Part shown: one piece after another, positions 53,893 through 62,501 of the stretch | How the letters are laid out: each line of letters begins with the position of its first letter | Numbering within the stretch: the stretch's first letter is position 1 | Assembly (NCBI RefSeq): GCF_900116225.1 | Contig: NZ_FOZZ01000010.1 | Location: 62,001 to 126,000, forward strand | Source of the DNA: Sphingobacterium wenxiniae | GTDB taxonomy: Bacteria > Bacteroidota > Bacteroidia > Sphingobacteriales > Sphingobacteriaceae | Direction: 5' to 3' | Length of the DNA stretch: 64,000 bases | Notes under the pieces: model-generated | Databases searched by the model: none | The model's input: only the letters and a program-made list of their open reading frames with translations | What the model was told of the DNA's origin: nothing | Made by a program: the position numbers and the translations under genes

Positions 53893-55311
53893 ATGAAAGT
53901 AGAACAAATTTATACAGGATGTTTAGCACAAGGTGCTTATTATATCGAAAGTAACGGAGAGGCAGTGGTAATAGATCCGCTTCGTGAAGTACAGCCTTAC
54001 ATCGAAAAAGCGGAAAAAGACGGAGCCAAAATAAAATATGTATTAGAAACGCATTTTCACGCCGATTTTGTAAGCGGACATTTAGATTTGGCTAAGAAAA
54101 CCGATGCAACCATTGTTTTTGGTCCTACCGCAAAGCCTTCTTTTGAGGCACACGTTGCCGAAGACGGAGAAATTTTAAACGTTGGAAACATAAAAATCAA
54201 AGTAATCCATACACCGGGACATACCATGGAAAGTACTTGTTTTCTTTTGATAGATGAAAACGGTAAAGAAACCAGCTTGTTCACAGGCGATACACTATTT
54301 ATCGGAGATGTAGGTCGTCCTGATTTGGCACAAAAAGTAATTGCCGACTTAACACAGGAAACATTAGCGGCTCATTTATATGATTCATTGCGCAATAAAA
54401 TCATTCCGTTGGCAGACGATATTATCGTTTATCCGGCACACGGAGCGGGTTCGGCTTGTGGTAAAAACATGAGTAAGGAAACCACCGATACCTTGGGCAA
54501 TCAAAAGAAAACCAATTATGCGTTGCAACCAATGAGTAAAGAAAAATTCATTGATGAGGTTTTGGATGGTTTGATGCCTCCTCCAGGATATTTTCCTGAA
54601 AATGTTTTAATGAACATCAAAGGTTATGAAAGCATTGATGAGGTGTTGCACAAAGGAACACAAGCTTTAAGTCCCGAAGCATTCGAAACGGCTGCCAACG
54701 AAACCGATGCACTGTTATTGGATACGCGTGATGCACAAACCTTTGCCAAAGGATTTATTCCAAATTCCATCAACATCGGTATCGACGGCAACTTTGCTCC
54801 ATGGGCAGGAACATTAATTCCGGATATTAAACAAACCATTTTATTGATTGCCGATGAAGGGCGTGAAGAAGAAATCGTTACCCGATTGGCTCGTGTGGGT
54901 TATGACAATACGATCGGCTATCTGAAAGGCGGATTTGAAGCGTGGAAAAATGCAGGCAAAGAAACGGATACTATCGAATCAATTTCGGTAGAAGAACTGG
55001 CAAAACGAATGGAAGAAAATCCAGACCTGAATATTCTGGATGTACGCAAAAAGAGCGAGCATTTTTCAGAACACGTGATGGGTTCAGAAAACATAGCACT
55101 GGATTATATCAACGAGCATATCACCGAAATAAGCAAAGACAAAACCTATTATGTGCATTGTGCAGGTGGTTACCGTTCTATGATATTCAATTCCATATTA
55201 AGAGCCAGAGGCTATGACAATCTGATTGACGTTCAAGGTGGATTTACCGCAATAAAAGAATCCGGAAAATTCAAAGTGAGCGATTACGTTTGCCCAACCA
55301 CAATGCTTTAA
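53893..55311 (+). CDS. Persulfide dioxygenase-rhodanese fusion, cytoplasmic
   Basis: A 472-residue protein without a signal peptide. The metallo-beta-lactamase domain shows ETHFHADFVSGH, HTPGHTMES and YPAHGAGS. Two rhodanese domains follow; the first has no catalytic Cys, the second has C423 (VHCAGGYRS). It is the most diverged of the three paralogues (the C-terminus ends SDYVCPTTML). Expected to oxidise low-molecular-weight persulfides to sulfite and transfer sulfur. It opens the operon with the next paralogue and a peroxiredoxin. Confidence 0.9.
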   Translation: MKVEQIYTGCLAQGAYYIESNGEAVVIDPLREVQPYIEKAEKDGAKIKYVLETHFHADFVSGHLDLAKKTDATIVFGPTAKPSFEAHVAEDGEILNVGNIKIKVIHTPGHTMESTCFLLIDENGKETSLFTGDTLFIGDVGRPDLAQKVIADLTQETLAAHLYDSLRNKIIPLADDIIVYPAHGAGSACGKNMSKETTDTLGNQKKTNYALQPMSKEKFIDEVLDGLMPPPGYFPENVLMNIKGYESIDEVLHKGTQALSPEAFETAANETDALLLDTRDAQTFAKGFIPNSINIGIDGNFAPWAGTLIPDIKQTILLIADEGREEEIVTRLARVGYDNTIGYLKGGFEAWKNAGKETDTIESISVEELAKRMEENPDLNILDVRKKSEHFSEHVMGSENIALDYINEHITEISKDKTYYVHCAGGYRSMIFNSILRARGYDNLIDVQGGFTAIKESGKFKVSDYVCPTTML

Positions 55312-55337
55312 TTAATAACTCTTAAAAATTAAAAATT

Positions 55338-56717
55338 ATGTTTTTTCAACACGTATATGATAAAAGTTTGGCTCAGGCGAGTTACTTTATCGGTTGCCAG
55401 GCAAAAGGCGAAGCCATCGTAATTGACGCACAGCGTGATATCGATGTATATCTGGAAATTGCGAAGCAAAACAATATGAAAATCACGCATATTACCGAAA
55501 CACATATCCACGCTGATTTTCTATGTGGTTCACGTGAGTTGGCAGCAGTGACAGGAGCACAAATGTATCTTTCGGACGAAGGTGGAGCTGATTGGCAATA
55601 TGCTTTTCCACACATAGGACTTAAACACGGCGATAAAATAAATGTAGGCAATCTAACCTTGGAAGTATTGCACACACCGGGTCATACACCGGAAAGCATC
55701 AGCTTTTTGTTGACAGACCAGCCGGCTACCGACAAACCGGTGATGGTTTTCACAGGAGATTTCGTTTTCGTAGGCGATATTGGTCGTCCAGATTTATTGG
55801 AAAAAGCGGCAGGATTAATTGGCACACAAGAAAAAGGTGCGAAGCAGATGTACGAATCCATTCAACGATTTGCCGAATTGCCCGAATACGTACAAGTTTG
55901 GCCGGCACACGGAGCGGGTTCGGCTTGTGGTAAAGCCTTGGGAGCAGTGCCAAGTTCTACAGTTGGTTACGAGAAAATCCGCAACTGGGCATTCCAATAT
56001 GAAAATGATGAAGCCGGATTTATTAAGTACCTGTTAGAAGGTCAACCGGAACCGCCGAAATATTTTGCAATGATGAAACACTTGAACAAAGTCAATCGTC
56101 CGCTATTGGTAGAAGTTCCGAAGCACCCAAAATTATCCAAAGAACAATTTCTAACTGCATACCACAACGGATTGAAAGTGATCGATACTCGAAATAAAAC
56201 AGATTTTGCTAAAGGATTTATTCCGGGAAGCATTAATATCCAAGGCAATAATTCTTTCTCAACTTGGGCAGGTTGGTTACTGAACTATCAGGAGCAATTT
56301 ATTTTGGTTGCACATGACAATCAGATGGAAGATTTGACCCGAAAACTAATGAGAATCGGTTTGGATAATATCTATGGATACATTTCTGATGTGAATGATT
56401 TGGACTTGGAATTAGAAACTGAAGACATTATCGATATAGAAGAATTCAAATCGTATATCGGAAATCCAAATGTTCAAATCGTCGATGTAAGAGGATTGAC
56501 AGAATATCAAACCTATCATGTAGAAGGTGCAGATCACGTATTTGTGGGAACATTACCCGACAATCTGGACAAATTCAATAAAGACAAACAAATCGTCATT
56601 CATTGCCAAAGCGGCGATAGAGCGACCATTGCTCAATCATTGTTGGCTAAAAACGGTTTCAAAAACGTAAAAAACTATTCTGCCGGAATGAAAGAGTGGA
56701 TGGAAGTAAATAGTTAA
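55338..56717 (+). CDS. Persulfide dioxygenase-rhodanese fusion, cytoplasmic, second copy
   Basis: A 459-residue protein, close in layout and sequence to the exported paralogue at 51391 (shared THIHADF, SDEGGADWQY, GDIGRPDLLEKAAG) but lacking the signal peptide. The second rhodanese has C423 (IHCQSGDRA), the first is inactive. It lies 26 bp after the other cytoplasmic copy. The pair would act on cytoplasmic persulfides, whereas the exported copy acts outside. Confidence 0.9.
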   Translation: MFFQHVYDKSLAQASYFIGCQAKGEAIVIDAQRDIDVYLEIAKQNNMKITHITETHIHADFLCGSRELAAVTGAQMYLSDEGGADWQYAFPHIGLKHGDKINVGNLTLEVLHTPGHTPESISFLLTDQPATDKPVMVFTGDFVFVGDIGRPDLLEKAAGLIGTQEKGAKQMYESIQRFAELPEYVQVWPAHGAGSACGKALGAVPSSTVGYEKIRNWAFQYENDEAGFIKYLLEGQPEPPKYFAMMKHLNKVNRPLLVEVPKHPKLSKEQFLTAYHNGLKVIDTRNKTDFAKGFIPGSINIQGNNSFSTWAGWLLNYQEQFILVAHDNQMEDLTRKLMRIGLDNIYGYISDVNDLDLELETEDIIDIEEFKSYIGNPNVQIVDVRGLTEYQTYHVEGADHVFVGTLPDNLDKFNKDKQIVIHCQSGDRATIAQSLLAKNGFKNVKNYSAGMKEWMEVNS

Positions 56718-56743
56718 TTAAATAATATTAAAATTCTAAAAAA

Positions 56744-57391
56744 ATGGAAAATCAAGTAAATACAATGCCAAGAATTGGCGATATGGCACCCGATTTTGAA
56801 GCGGTGACTACAACAGGAAATTTAAAATTTTCAGAATACAACAAAGGAAGCTGGGTGATTTTATTCTCACACCCTGCCGATTTCACACCGGTTTGTACCA
56901 CCGAAATGACGGGATTTGCGAACGAAGGCGATTTCTTTGAAAAGCACAATACCAAATTGATGGGATTAAGCATTGACAGTATCCATTCGCATATTGCGTG
57001 GGTAAATGCCGTTGATGAAAAAACTGGCGTTTTGTTCAACTTTCCGATCATTGCAGATTTGGATATGAAAGTAGCAAAACTATACGGAATGTTGCAACCG
57101 GGTGAAAGTGAAACTGCTGCGGTTCGTGCCGTATTTATTATCGACCCGACCGGAAAAATCCGTTTGATAATGTATTATCCATTGAATGTAGGACGTAATA
57201 TGGAAGAAATTAAACGTGCTTTATTAGCCCTTCAAACTTCAGACGAATATAAAGTGGCAATGCCATTGAACTGGCAGCCAGGCGATAAAGTAATCGTAGG
57301 AGCTCCAAAAACATTGGAAGGGTTGAAAGAACGTAAAGCCGACACAAGTTTAGAGCAAGTGGATTGGTATCTGGCTAAAAAATCAATTTAA
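56744..57391 (+). CDS. 1-Cys peroxiredoxin (Prx6/AhpC-TSA)
   Basis: A 215-residue peroxiredoxin with the active-site motif FTPVCTTEM (C51), the only cysteine in the protein, and the C-terminal 1-cysPrx extension (LNWQPGDKVIVG). It reduces peroxides with an external thiol, possibly the thioredoxin encoded at 58652. It lies 26 bp after the dioxygenase gene and is the last gene before a terminator. Peroxiredoxins can also act on persulfidated thiols; that is not shown here. Confidence 0.93.
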   Translation: MENQVNTMPRIGDMAPDFEAVTTTGNLKFSEYNKGSWVILFSHPADFTPVCTTEMTGFANEGDFFEKHNTKLMGLSIDSIHSHIAWVNAVDEKTGVLFNFPIIADLDMKVAKLYGMLQPGESETAAVRAVFIIDPTGKIRLIMYYPLNVGRNMEEIKRALLALQTSDEYKVAMPLNWQPGDKVIVGAPKTLEGLKERKADTSLEQVDWYLAKKSI

Positions 57392-57403
57392 AATAAACAG
57401 GAA

Positions 57404-57446
57404 AGAAGATTGGCTTTAAGGACTTTATCGTAAAAGCCAATCTTCT
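57404..57446 (+). terminator. Hairpin after the peroxiredoxin gene
   Basis: AGAAGATTGGCTTT (57404-57417) pairs with AAAGCCAATCTTCT (57433-57446) over 14 bp with a 15-base loop. No strong T-run follows, so partial read-through into the rhodanese unit is possible. Confidence 0.65.
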
Positions 57447-57466
57447 TCTAAAATATTATTTCAATT

Positions 57467-57781
57467 ATGTTAGAAATATTAAACAACCTTTCACCGGATA
57501 AAATATCAGACAAAGAATATCTGTTTTTGGTGGATGTACGAACTCCTGAAGAATTTAATTCGGGAAGTGTTGACGGTGCTGTAAACATACCATTAAGCGT
57601 ATTGGAAAAAGAGTTTTCGCAGTTCAAGAATCACGAAAATATTGTTGTTTTTTGCCGAAGCGGAGCAAGAAGCGGAAATGCACAAATAATCCTGCAACAA
57701 CACGGATTTGAAAATGTAGTGAACGGTGGTCCGTGGCAAAATGTACAGCAAGCCTTGGATGAAATATTGCAGAAAAAGTAA
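57467..57781 (+). CDS. Single-domain rhodanese, cytoplasmic
   Basis: A 104-residue rhodanese with the start LVDVRTPEEFNSGSV and active-site loop FCRSGARSG (C63). It carries or moves sulfane sulfur. No signal peptide. It is followed by a membrane-anchored rhodanese gene 43 bp away. Confidence 0.9.
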   Translation: MLEILNNLSPDKISDKEYLFLVDVRTPEEFNSGSVDGAVNIPLSVLEKEFSQFKNHENIVVFCRSGARSGNAQIILQQHGFENVVNGGPWQNVQQALDEILQKK

Positions 57782-57824
57782 ATGACACATCACTTTTTCA
57801 CTCAACGGTATAAATCAAAAAAAG

Positions 57825-58196
57825 ATGCAAAAACAAAGTGTCAAATTCATTCTCATTATTATAATTGGAGTAGTTATGTTAGGAATTTTTAAAAATCTTT
57901 TCGGTCAGAAAGACAATACAGAACTAAAAGAAGTACTTGCGGACAATGCCTATTTAGTTGATGTTCGTACACCTTCCGAGTTTGCATCCGGAAGTGTAAA
58001 GGGAGCTGTCAACATTCCATTAGACAAAATTTCGGGACAAGTTTCCAAATTCAAAGGAAAGAAAAACATTGTTGTGTTTTGTAGAAGTGGCAACCGGAGT
58101 AGTCAGGCAAAAAGTATTTTAGAAAAAAACGGTTTTAAAAACGTTGTCAATGGTGGTACCTGGCAAAATGTTAACTCGTTAATTTCTAATAATTAA
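57825..58196 (+). CDS. Membrane-anchored rhodanese
   Basis: A 123-residue protein with an N-terminal helix (FILIIIIGVVMLGIF) and a rhodanese domain with active-site loop FCRSGNRSS (C86). The anchor could present the domain to either side of the membrane; a short, uncharged N-terminus suggests periplasmic orientation, which is inference. It forms a unit with two small membrane proteins and thioredoxin. Confidence 0.9.
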   Translation: MQKQSVKFILIIIIGVVMLGIFKNLFGQKDNTELKEVLADNAYLVDVRTPSEFASGSVKGAVNIPLDKISGQVSKFKGKKNIVVFCRSGNRSSQAKSILEKNGFKNVVNGGTWQNVNSLISNN

Positions 58197-58207
58197 AAAG
58201 CAGACAA

Positions 58208-58444
58208 ATGAAAAACTATTTAAGAGGCTGGAACTTCATGCGGATTATCCGTCTGGTTTTGGGAATTGTGATCATCGTTCAAGGCATTCAGGCACAGCAA
58301 TGGATGCTTGTTGTCTTAGGTGGATTATTTACACTAATGCCACTGTTTAATATTGGCTGTTGCGGTGCTGCTGGATGCAACACAACATATTCTACAAGCA
58401 AAGCCAAAAATACGGAAGACATCACCTATGAAGAAGTAAAATAA
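58208..58444 (+). CDS. DUF2892-like small membrane protein, Cys-rich
   Basis: A 78-residue protein with two helices (IIRLVLGIVIIVQGIQA and WMLVVLGGLFTLMPLF) and then NIGCCGAAGCN, three closely spaced cysteines. DUF2892 domains are fused to rhodanese in E. coli YgaP; here the domain is a separate protein beside two rhodaneses, which supports a role in sulfur or thiol transfer at the membrane. Its stop overlaps the next ATG. Confidence 0.82.
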   Translation: MKNYLRGWNFMRIIRLVLGIVIIVQGIQAQQWMLVVLGGLFTLMPLFNIGCCGAAGCNTTYSTSKAKNTEDITYEEVK

Positions 58445-58647
58445 TGATGATGCAGACATTTATAAAAAAGAACCTTTTAACCATCATTGGCGTACCATTA
58501 GGTGCCATAGCAGGATTTCTCTATTGGAAGTTCGTTGGTTGTAATACAGGTACTTGTGCCATAACATCAAACCCTGTAAACAGTACCATATATGGTTCGG
58601 TTATGGGCGGACTTATATTTTCAATGTTCAAAAAAGATAAAAAATAA
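58444..58647 (+). CDS. DUF6132-like small membrane protein
   Basis: A 67-residue protein with two helices and a conserved central motif FVGCNTGTCAITSNP (two Cys, CxxxxC). The function is unknown. Three ATG codons in a row allow different starts. A broken copy of this gene lies at 63164-63238. It begins within the stop of the DUF2892 gene (TAATG). Confidence 0.8.
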   Translation: MMMQTFIKKNLLTIIGVPLGAIAGFLYWKFVGCNTGTCAITSNPVNSTIYGSVMGGLIFSMFKKDKK

Positions 58648-58651
58648 CAAA

Positions 58652-58945
58652 ATGACATTTCAGGAAATCATTAATCAAGACAAACCCGTGTTGGTCGATT
58701 TTTTCGCCACGTGGTGTGGCCCCTGCAAAATGCAGGCTCCTATTTTAGAAGAACTCAAGCAGCGGGTCGGCGACACTGCCAGTATCATAAAAATTGATGT
58801 AGATCAAAATCAACAAGTTGCTGCTCAATACCAAGTCCGAAGTGTCCCGACACTGGCTATTTTTAGAAACGGAAAGATAAAATGGCGACAGTCAGGGGTT
58901 TTCCCTGCAAATGAATTGGAAAGATTAATTAAAGAAAATCTGTAA
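58652..58945 (+). CDS. Thioredoxin
   Basis: A 97-residue thioredoxin with the active site WCGPC (FFATWCGPCKMQ) and the cis-Pro loop SVPTLAIF. The frame is open to 58592 but the ATG at 58652 (MTFQEI), 4 bp after the upstream stop, is the proper start. It is likely the reductant of rhodaneses or of the peroxiredoxin in this module. Confidence 0.92.
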   Translation: MTFQEIINQDKPVLVDFFATWCGPCKMQAPILEELKQRVGDTASIIKIDVDQNQQVAAQYQVRSVPTLAIFRNGKIKWRQSGVFPANELERLIKENL

Positions 58946-58950
58946 AAAAA

Positions 58951-58976
58951 AGCCGAAGATGTGAGTATCTTCGGCT
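58951..58976. terminator. Bidirectional terminator between trx and tlpA
   Basis: AGCCGAAGAT and ATCTTCGGCT form a perfect 10-bp stem with a 6-base loop, with A-run and T-run at the two ends. It serves both convergent genes. Confidence 0.9.
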
Positions 58977-58987
58977 TTTTTCACTTG

Positions 58988-59548
58988 TTACTCCTCTATG
59001 AGTTGTTTTAACGCATTGACGATTTCCGGCTTCGAATAATCCCTTCCGCCTTCAATCCTTGCCGCAATAGCACCTTTCTTATCCAGTATGACGGTTGTAG
59101 GTATCGCTCCACTTAGAAATTCTTTTGGGATTTCACTGTGGGGAATATATACCGGAAGGTTAAATTCTCGTTTGTCCATAAAAGCTTGTGATTTTTTATG
59201 TTTTCCATCTACATCCACCATCAGGAAGATGATATTTTCATTTTCGCCAAACTTCGCTTTCAGTTCGTTGATGGACGGCATTTCTGCAATACAGGGCGGA
59301 CACCAGGTTGCCCAAAAGTTAATAAAGACAACTTTACCCTTTAGATCGTTTAATACAACTACATTTCCGTTTCCGTCCTGAAATGTAATACCTTTTTCAA
59401 CATCATTATCCGTTTTTTCGGCAACAATATCTGTTTGTTGCCCCGTTTTTTCGTTATGTCTTCCTTCAATATTGGAACAACCTGTGAGAATGGCTGTAGA
59501 TAGGACTAAATGAAATGCAAGCATATAATTTTTTTTTGTTCTGTTCAT
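58988..59548 (-). CDS. TlpA-like thiol:disulfide oxidoreductase, lipoprotein
   Basis: A 186-residue protein with a lipoprotein signal (AILTGCSN) and a thioredoxin fold of the TlpA/ResA type with the active site WCPPC (FINFWATWCPPCIAEMPS). It reduces periplasmic disulfides or thiol cofactors. The frame reaches 59614, but the ATG at 59548 (MNRTKKNYM) precedes the signal directly. It is the last gene of the minus-strand unit. Confidence 0.88.
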   Translation of the reverse strand: MNRTKKNYMLAFHLVLSTAILTGCSNIEGRHNEKTGQQTDIVAEKTDNDVEKGITFQDGNGNVVVLNDLKGKVVFINFWATWCPPCIAEMPSINELKAKFGENENIIFLMVDVDGKHKKSQAFMDKREFNLPVYIPHSEIPKEFLSGAIPTTVILDKKGAIAARIEGGRDYSKPEIVNALKQLIEE

Positions 59549-59570
59549 TATTTTTAGTTTACCGCTTATA

Positions 59571-61175
59571 CTATCGAAATTTATACCCTGTTTCCGCCAT
59601 TTGAGAGAAAGCATTTGTGCCTAAATCTACCGCAATTGAACGTCCGTCCAGTACAGGATTTACTGTTCCTTTTACCTTTAAATATTCTTCTACGGCATCG
59701 TGCAAAGTATAATCTTTAATCTCAACATTTTTACCGTTTGGCATACGGCATAACACGTGCAAAGGCTCTCCGGTACGGTTACACGAAGCCATTTTATAGG
59801 TTTTACCGAGATCCATCGGTTTGCCTTGAATGGTTACTTCCAGCACACGTTCGCCCATTTCTTTGGAACTGTCAAATTTTAAGGTCATGCCCGAAAAGCG
59901 AACCAGCCATCCGCCAAAACGTTTGGACGGATCCTTGGCAAATACATTGTTGATTTCCTTTTCTAACCAGTCTTTGATTTGCTGACCGGTCACTTCACCG
60001 ATTTTCATGTGTTCGTCCACAGGCAGCATCCGCCATAGATCCTCTTTGGTAATCGCCTTTTTACCATTTTCATCAGGAACAATCGGCACACCAAAACGAA
60101 AACCATTGGACGTAGCAAAATCTGCACCTGATTTCCAAAGCAAGGCATCGGTAATCATATTGTCCATGGGGTTTTCAACCACTAAGTAGCGGTACATCGG
60201 TGTCGAAGTATAGCCCAATATCCGTTGCATATCTTCTTTGTAGGGAGCCAACGACTGATCGACCAATTGCTGTACTTCGGTATTTGCGGGATATTTCTCC
60301 GGGTCAACTTCCATCAGTTCGTAATCGTAACCAACAATTTTCTTGTCTTTAATTTTCAAATCCAATTTACCTACAAACGAACCAAAAGCTCCGGGCTCTA
60401 CCACCGTTGTAAATTTACCTTTTATCGGTTTTCGGATGCGTTCGTGCGTATCGTTTCCAAAAATGAAATCCACGCCTTTTACCGCAGGATTATTTGCCAA
60501 TAAAACCTGTTTCGAAATACCAATATGTGCCACCAAAAAGAGCAAATCTACTTTTTGGGTTTCTTTTAGCTCTTTGATGAGTTCTTTCAAGTTGTTTTCA
60601 ACTTCAGTAAATTTCAACCCTTTACTAAAACCCGGGTTTTGTCGTATCGGAACTTCCGGGTCATTATAGGCAATGAACCCCATTTTAACCCCTTTCTTTT
60701 CGGTAATCCAATAGGGAGGAAAAATCGGTTTTTCGTCCGCTTCGTGATACATATTCGATACGATGACATTAGTTTTGTAACCGTTCATCACGTCGAGCAT
60801 TACCTGCTTGCCATAGATAACTTCCCAGTTGCCCGGAATCAGTAAATCGTAATTCATAGCCTGAATGAGGGAAGGAAATATTTTCCCTTCAGAATGGACA
60901 CTTTCTCCGCTTCCTTGTATCAAATCACCGCCGTCTATAAAGATTGTTCCATCGGGATTTTCCTGGCGTACCGATTCCACCAAAGATTTAATATTGGCTA
61001 ATCCACCGGTATTTCTGAAAACGATGGAATCATTTTCAACGAATAATTCCGAATGTGGATTCAGGTAAGCGTGTATATCGGCAGTTTGCAGAATGGTAAT
61101 CATTTCTTCTTTATGGTTGTCGCTACAAGATAGCATCGCTATTGAGCTGAATAATATTGCTAATTTTCTCATCAT
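59571..61175 (-). CDS. SoxB/5'-nucleotidase-like metallophosphoesterase lipoprotein
   Basis: A 534-residue protein with a lipoprotein signal (AMLSCSD) and the two-domain 5'-nucleotidase fold: metal ligands in TADIHAYL, FIDGGDLIQGSG, IPGNWEVIYG, VAHIGIS and GNDTHERI, then a C-terminal domain. The GNWExxYG version of the fourth motif resembles SoxB (GHWExxYG) rather than nucleotidases (GNHD/E). SoxB is the sulfate thiol esterase of thiosulfate oxidation. The SoxYZ carrier and SoxXA are absent in the window, so the substrate is open. Confidence 0.75.
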   Translation of the reverse strand: MMRKLAILFSSIAMLSCSDNHKEEMITILQTADIHAYLNPHSELFVENDSIVFRNTGGLANIKSLVESVRQENPDGTIFIDGGDLIQGSGESVHSEGKIFPSLIQAMNYDLLIPGNWEVIYGKQVMLDVMNGYKTNVIVSNMYHEADEKPIFPPYWITEKKGVKMGFIAYNDPEVPIRQNPGFSKGLKFTEVENNLKELIKELKETQKVDLLFLVAHIGISKQVLLANNPAVKGVDFIFGNDTHERIRKPIKGKFTTVVEPGAFGSFVGKLDLKIKDKKIVGYDYELMEVDPEKYPANTEVQQLVDQSLAPYKEDMQRILGYTSTPMYRYLVVENPMDNMITDALLWKSGADFATSNGFRFGVPIVPDENGKKAITKEDLWRMLPVDEHMKIGEVTGQQIKDWLEKEINNVFAKDPSKRFGGWLVRFSGMTLKFDSSKEMGERVLEVTIQGKPMDLGKTYKMASCNRTGEPLHVLCRMPNGKNVEIKDYTLHDAVEEYLKVKGTVNPVLDGRSIAVDLGTNAFSQMAETGYKFR

Positions 61176-61182
61176 GATTAGT

Positions 61183-61623
61183 TTAAAGAGTTATGGTTTT
61201 AAATCCTAATTCCTGCAAGCCAAAAAGGTATGTGAAACCATTGGGAGTAGTTAGGATTGAAGGCTGATATTGCGATTTTTTGACACCTAATTTTTCCATT
61301 GCAAACTCGCAAACAACGATTTTAACGCCTGTTTTTTGAGCTTTTTCAATGAATGGTTTTAAGTCTTCTTTTTCAGCTAAATCTTTTACGACTTCCCCGA
61401 TAAGCACGATTTCAAACTGGATGCCTGTATTTTTCGTTTTGTATTCTTCGCCCGTCATGACCGATACCATAAAGTGCTTCGAATTTTGAACTAAAAGGGC
61501 ATATTTTCCATCTTTTTTGATGGCATTTTCAACTTGAGATGTGGTAAGGTTTTGTGCTTTTACATCGTTAAAAAGTGTGATTCCTAAAAGGAATAAAGCA
61601 ATGATGATGATTTGTTTTTTCAT
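61183..61623 (-). CDS. Exported DsrE-family protein
   Basis: A 146-residue protein with a signal peptide (ending DVKAQ) and a DsrE/DsrF-like fold, with one cysteine in VKIVVCEFAMEKLGV at the place of the usual sulfur-carrying Cys. It could relay sulfane sulfur in the periplasm. It lies 7 bp before the SoxB-like gene and 19 bp after DoxX. Confidence 0.82.
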   Translation of the reverse strand: MKKQIIIIALFLLGITLFNDVKAQNLTTSQVENAIKKDGKYALLVQNSKHFMVSVMTGEEYKTKNTGIQFEIVLIGEVVKDLAEKEDLKPFIEKAQKTGVKIVVCEFAMEKLGVKKSQYQPSILTTPNGFTYLFGLQELGFKTITL

Positions 61624-61642
61624 TTTATTTTGATTTTAAATG

Positions 61643-62050
61643 TTATTGATTGTAAAGACTATATGGTTTTGGGTTGTTGAGGATAAAAAACAACAATCCC
61701 CCGAAAAGTGCTATATTTTTCCAGAGTGGGCCGTGTAGAATGCCATTTCCCATTTGTATGGTTATTGTAATTGGAATGAGCGTAAGAAATAAGATAACGG
61801 CAGACCAACGGGTAAATACGCCCAACAGGAAAGTAATTCCGAAAATATGGAGTACATACCCCGATATAATCCCTAATACATGTGGATCGCCAAACATAGA
61901 TGCAAAGCTACTGTAAGGAGCATTTTGAATACGTTGGGTTACTCCTTCGGGGTTTAACAGATGTGATACACCTGCAACGATAAATATACCGCTGAGTGTA
62001 ATACGCAACAACAAAACGGATAATCCATTTATTTGAATTTGTTTGTCCAT
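61643..62050 (-). CDS. DoxX-family membrane protein
   Basis: A 135-residue protein with four helices and the DoxX start (LLLRITLSGIFIVAGVSHLL). DoxX domains belong to the thiosulfate:quinone oxidoreductase TQO of archaea and to bacterial redox complexes; this member may feed electrons of thiosulfate or thiols into the quinone pool. The assignment to sulfur relies on context. Confidence 0.85.
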   Translation of the reverse strand: MDKQIQINGLSVLLLRITLSGIFIVAGVSHLLNPEGVTQRIQNAPYSSFASMFGDPHVLGIISGYVLHIFGITFLLGVFTRWSAVILFLTLIPITITIQMGNGILHGPLWKNIALFGGLLFFILNNPKPYSLYNQ

Positions 62051-62118
62051 AGATAATTCTGATTTAATAAATACTAATCGAAACTGATGCTGTTTAAAAC
62101 AGCAGATTCATCAGGGTA

Positions 62119-62472
62119 TCAAATCAAGAATTGTTGGTTTCGGATATGTGTGGGAATTTTTTCTTTATAGAAATGGTAATTATCTATAATCGGAGCAATG
62201 AAATCTGCTGTTATGATGCTCTCATGCGCATATAAGGAAGAATATGGGAATGCAGCTTTGCGGAATGTTTGGCTTTTTTGTTTCTTATTGGATTCTGAAT
62301 ATACGGAACAGAAAGAAGTGCACCCTATTTTGGGAGAATTACTGTTTGTAGATTGGGTGCTTTCAGGTCGAAATTGTTGCTTCAGATCTCTTTTTACAGA
62401 ACATGGAATAGCCATTACAATCGTTAGCAAAACGATCACAATTTGGCGATATGTCTTTAGAAACTGAAACAT
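62119..62472 (-). CDS. Small exported protein of unknown function
   Basis: A 117-residue protein with an N-terminal hydrophobic helix (IVIVLLTIVMAIPC) and a Cys-containing patch (PKIGCTSFCSVYSES). No family is recognised. An ATG at 62472 is the best start; a TTG at 62478 is possible. It heads the minus-strand unit to tlpA, 68 bp before doxX. Confidence 0.65.
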   Translation of the reverse strand: MFQFLKTYRQIVIVLLTIVMAIPCSVKRDLKQQFRPESTQSTNSNSPKIGCTSFCSVYSESNKKQKSQTFRKAAFPYSSLYAHESIITADFIAPIIDNYHFYKEKIPTHIRNQQFLI

Positions 62473-62501
62473 AATCAATTAAACACAGTTTAAAGTTGCA
62501 A

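Noticed and set aside
51391..57391. Reading the metallo-beta-lactamase genes as antibiotic resistance
   Set aside because: The fused rhodanese domains and the ETHE1-type motifs show persulfide dioxygenases, not beta-lactamases.
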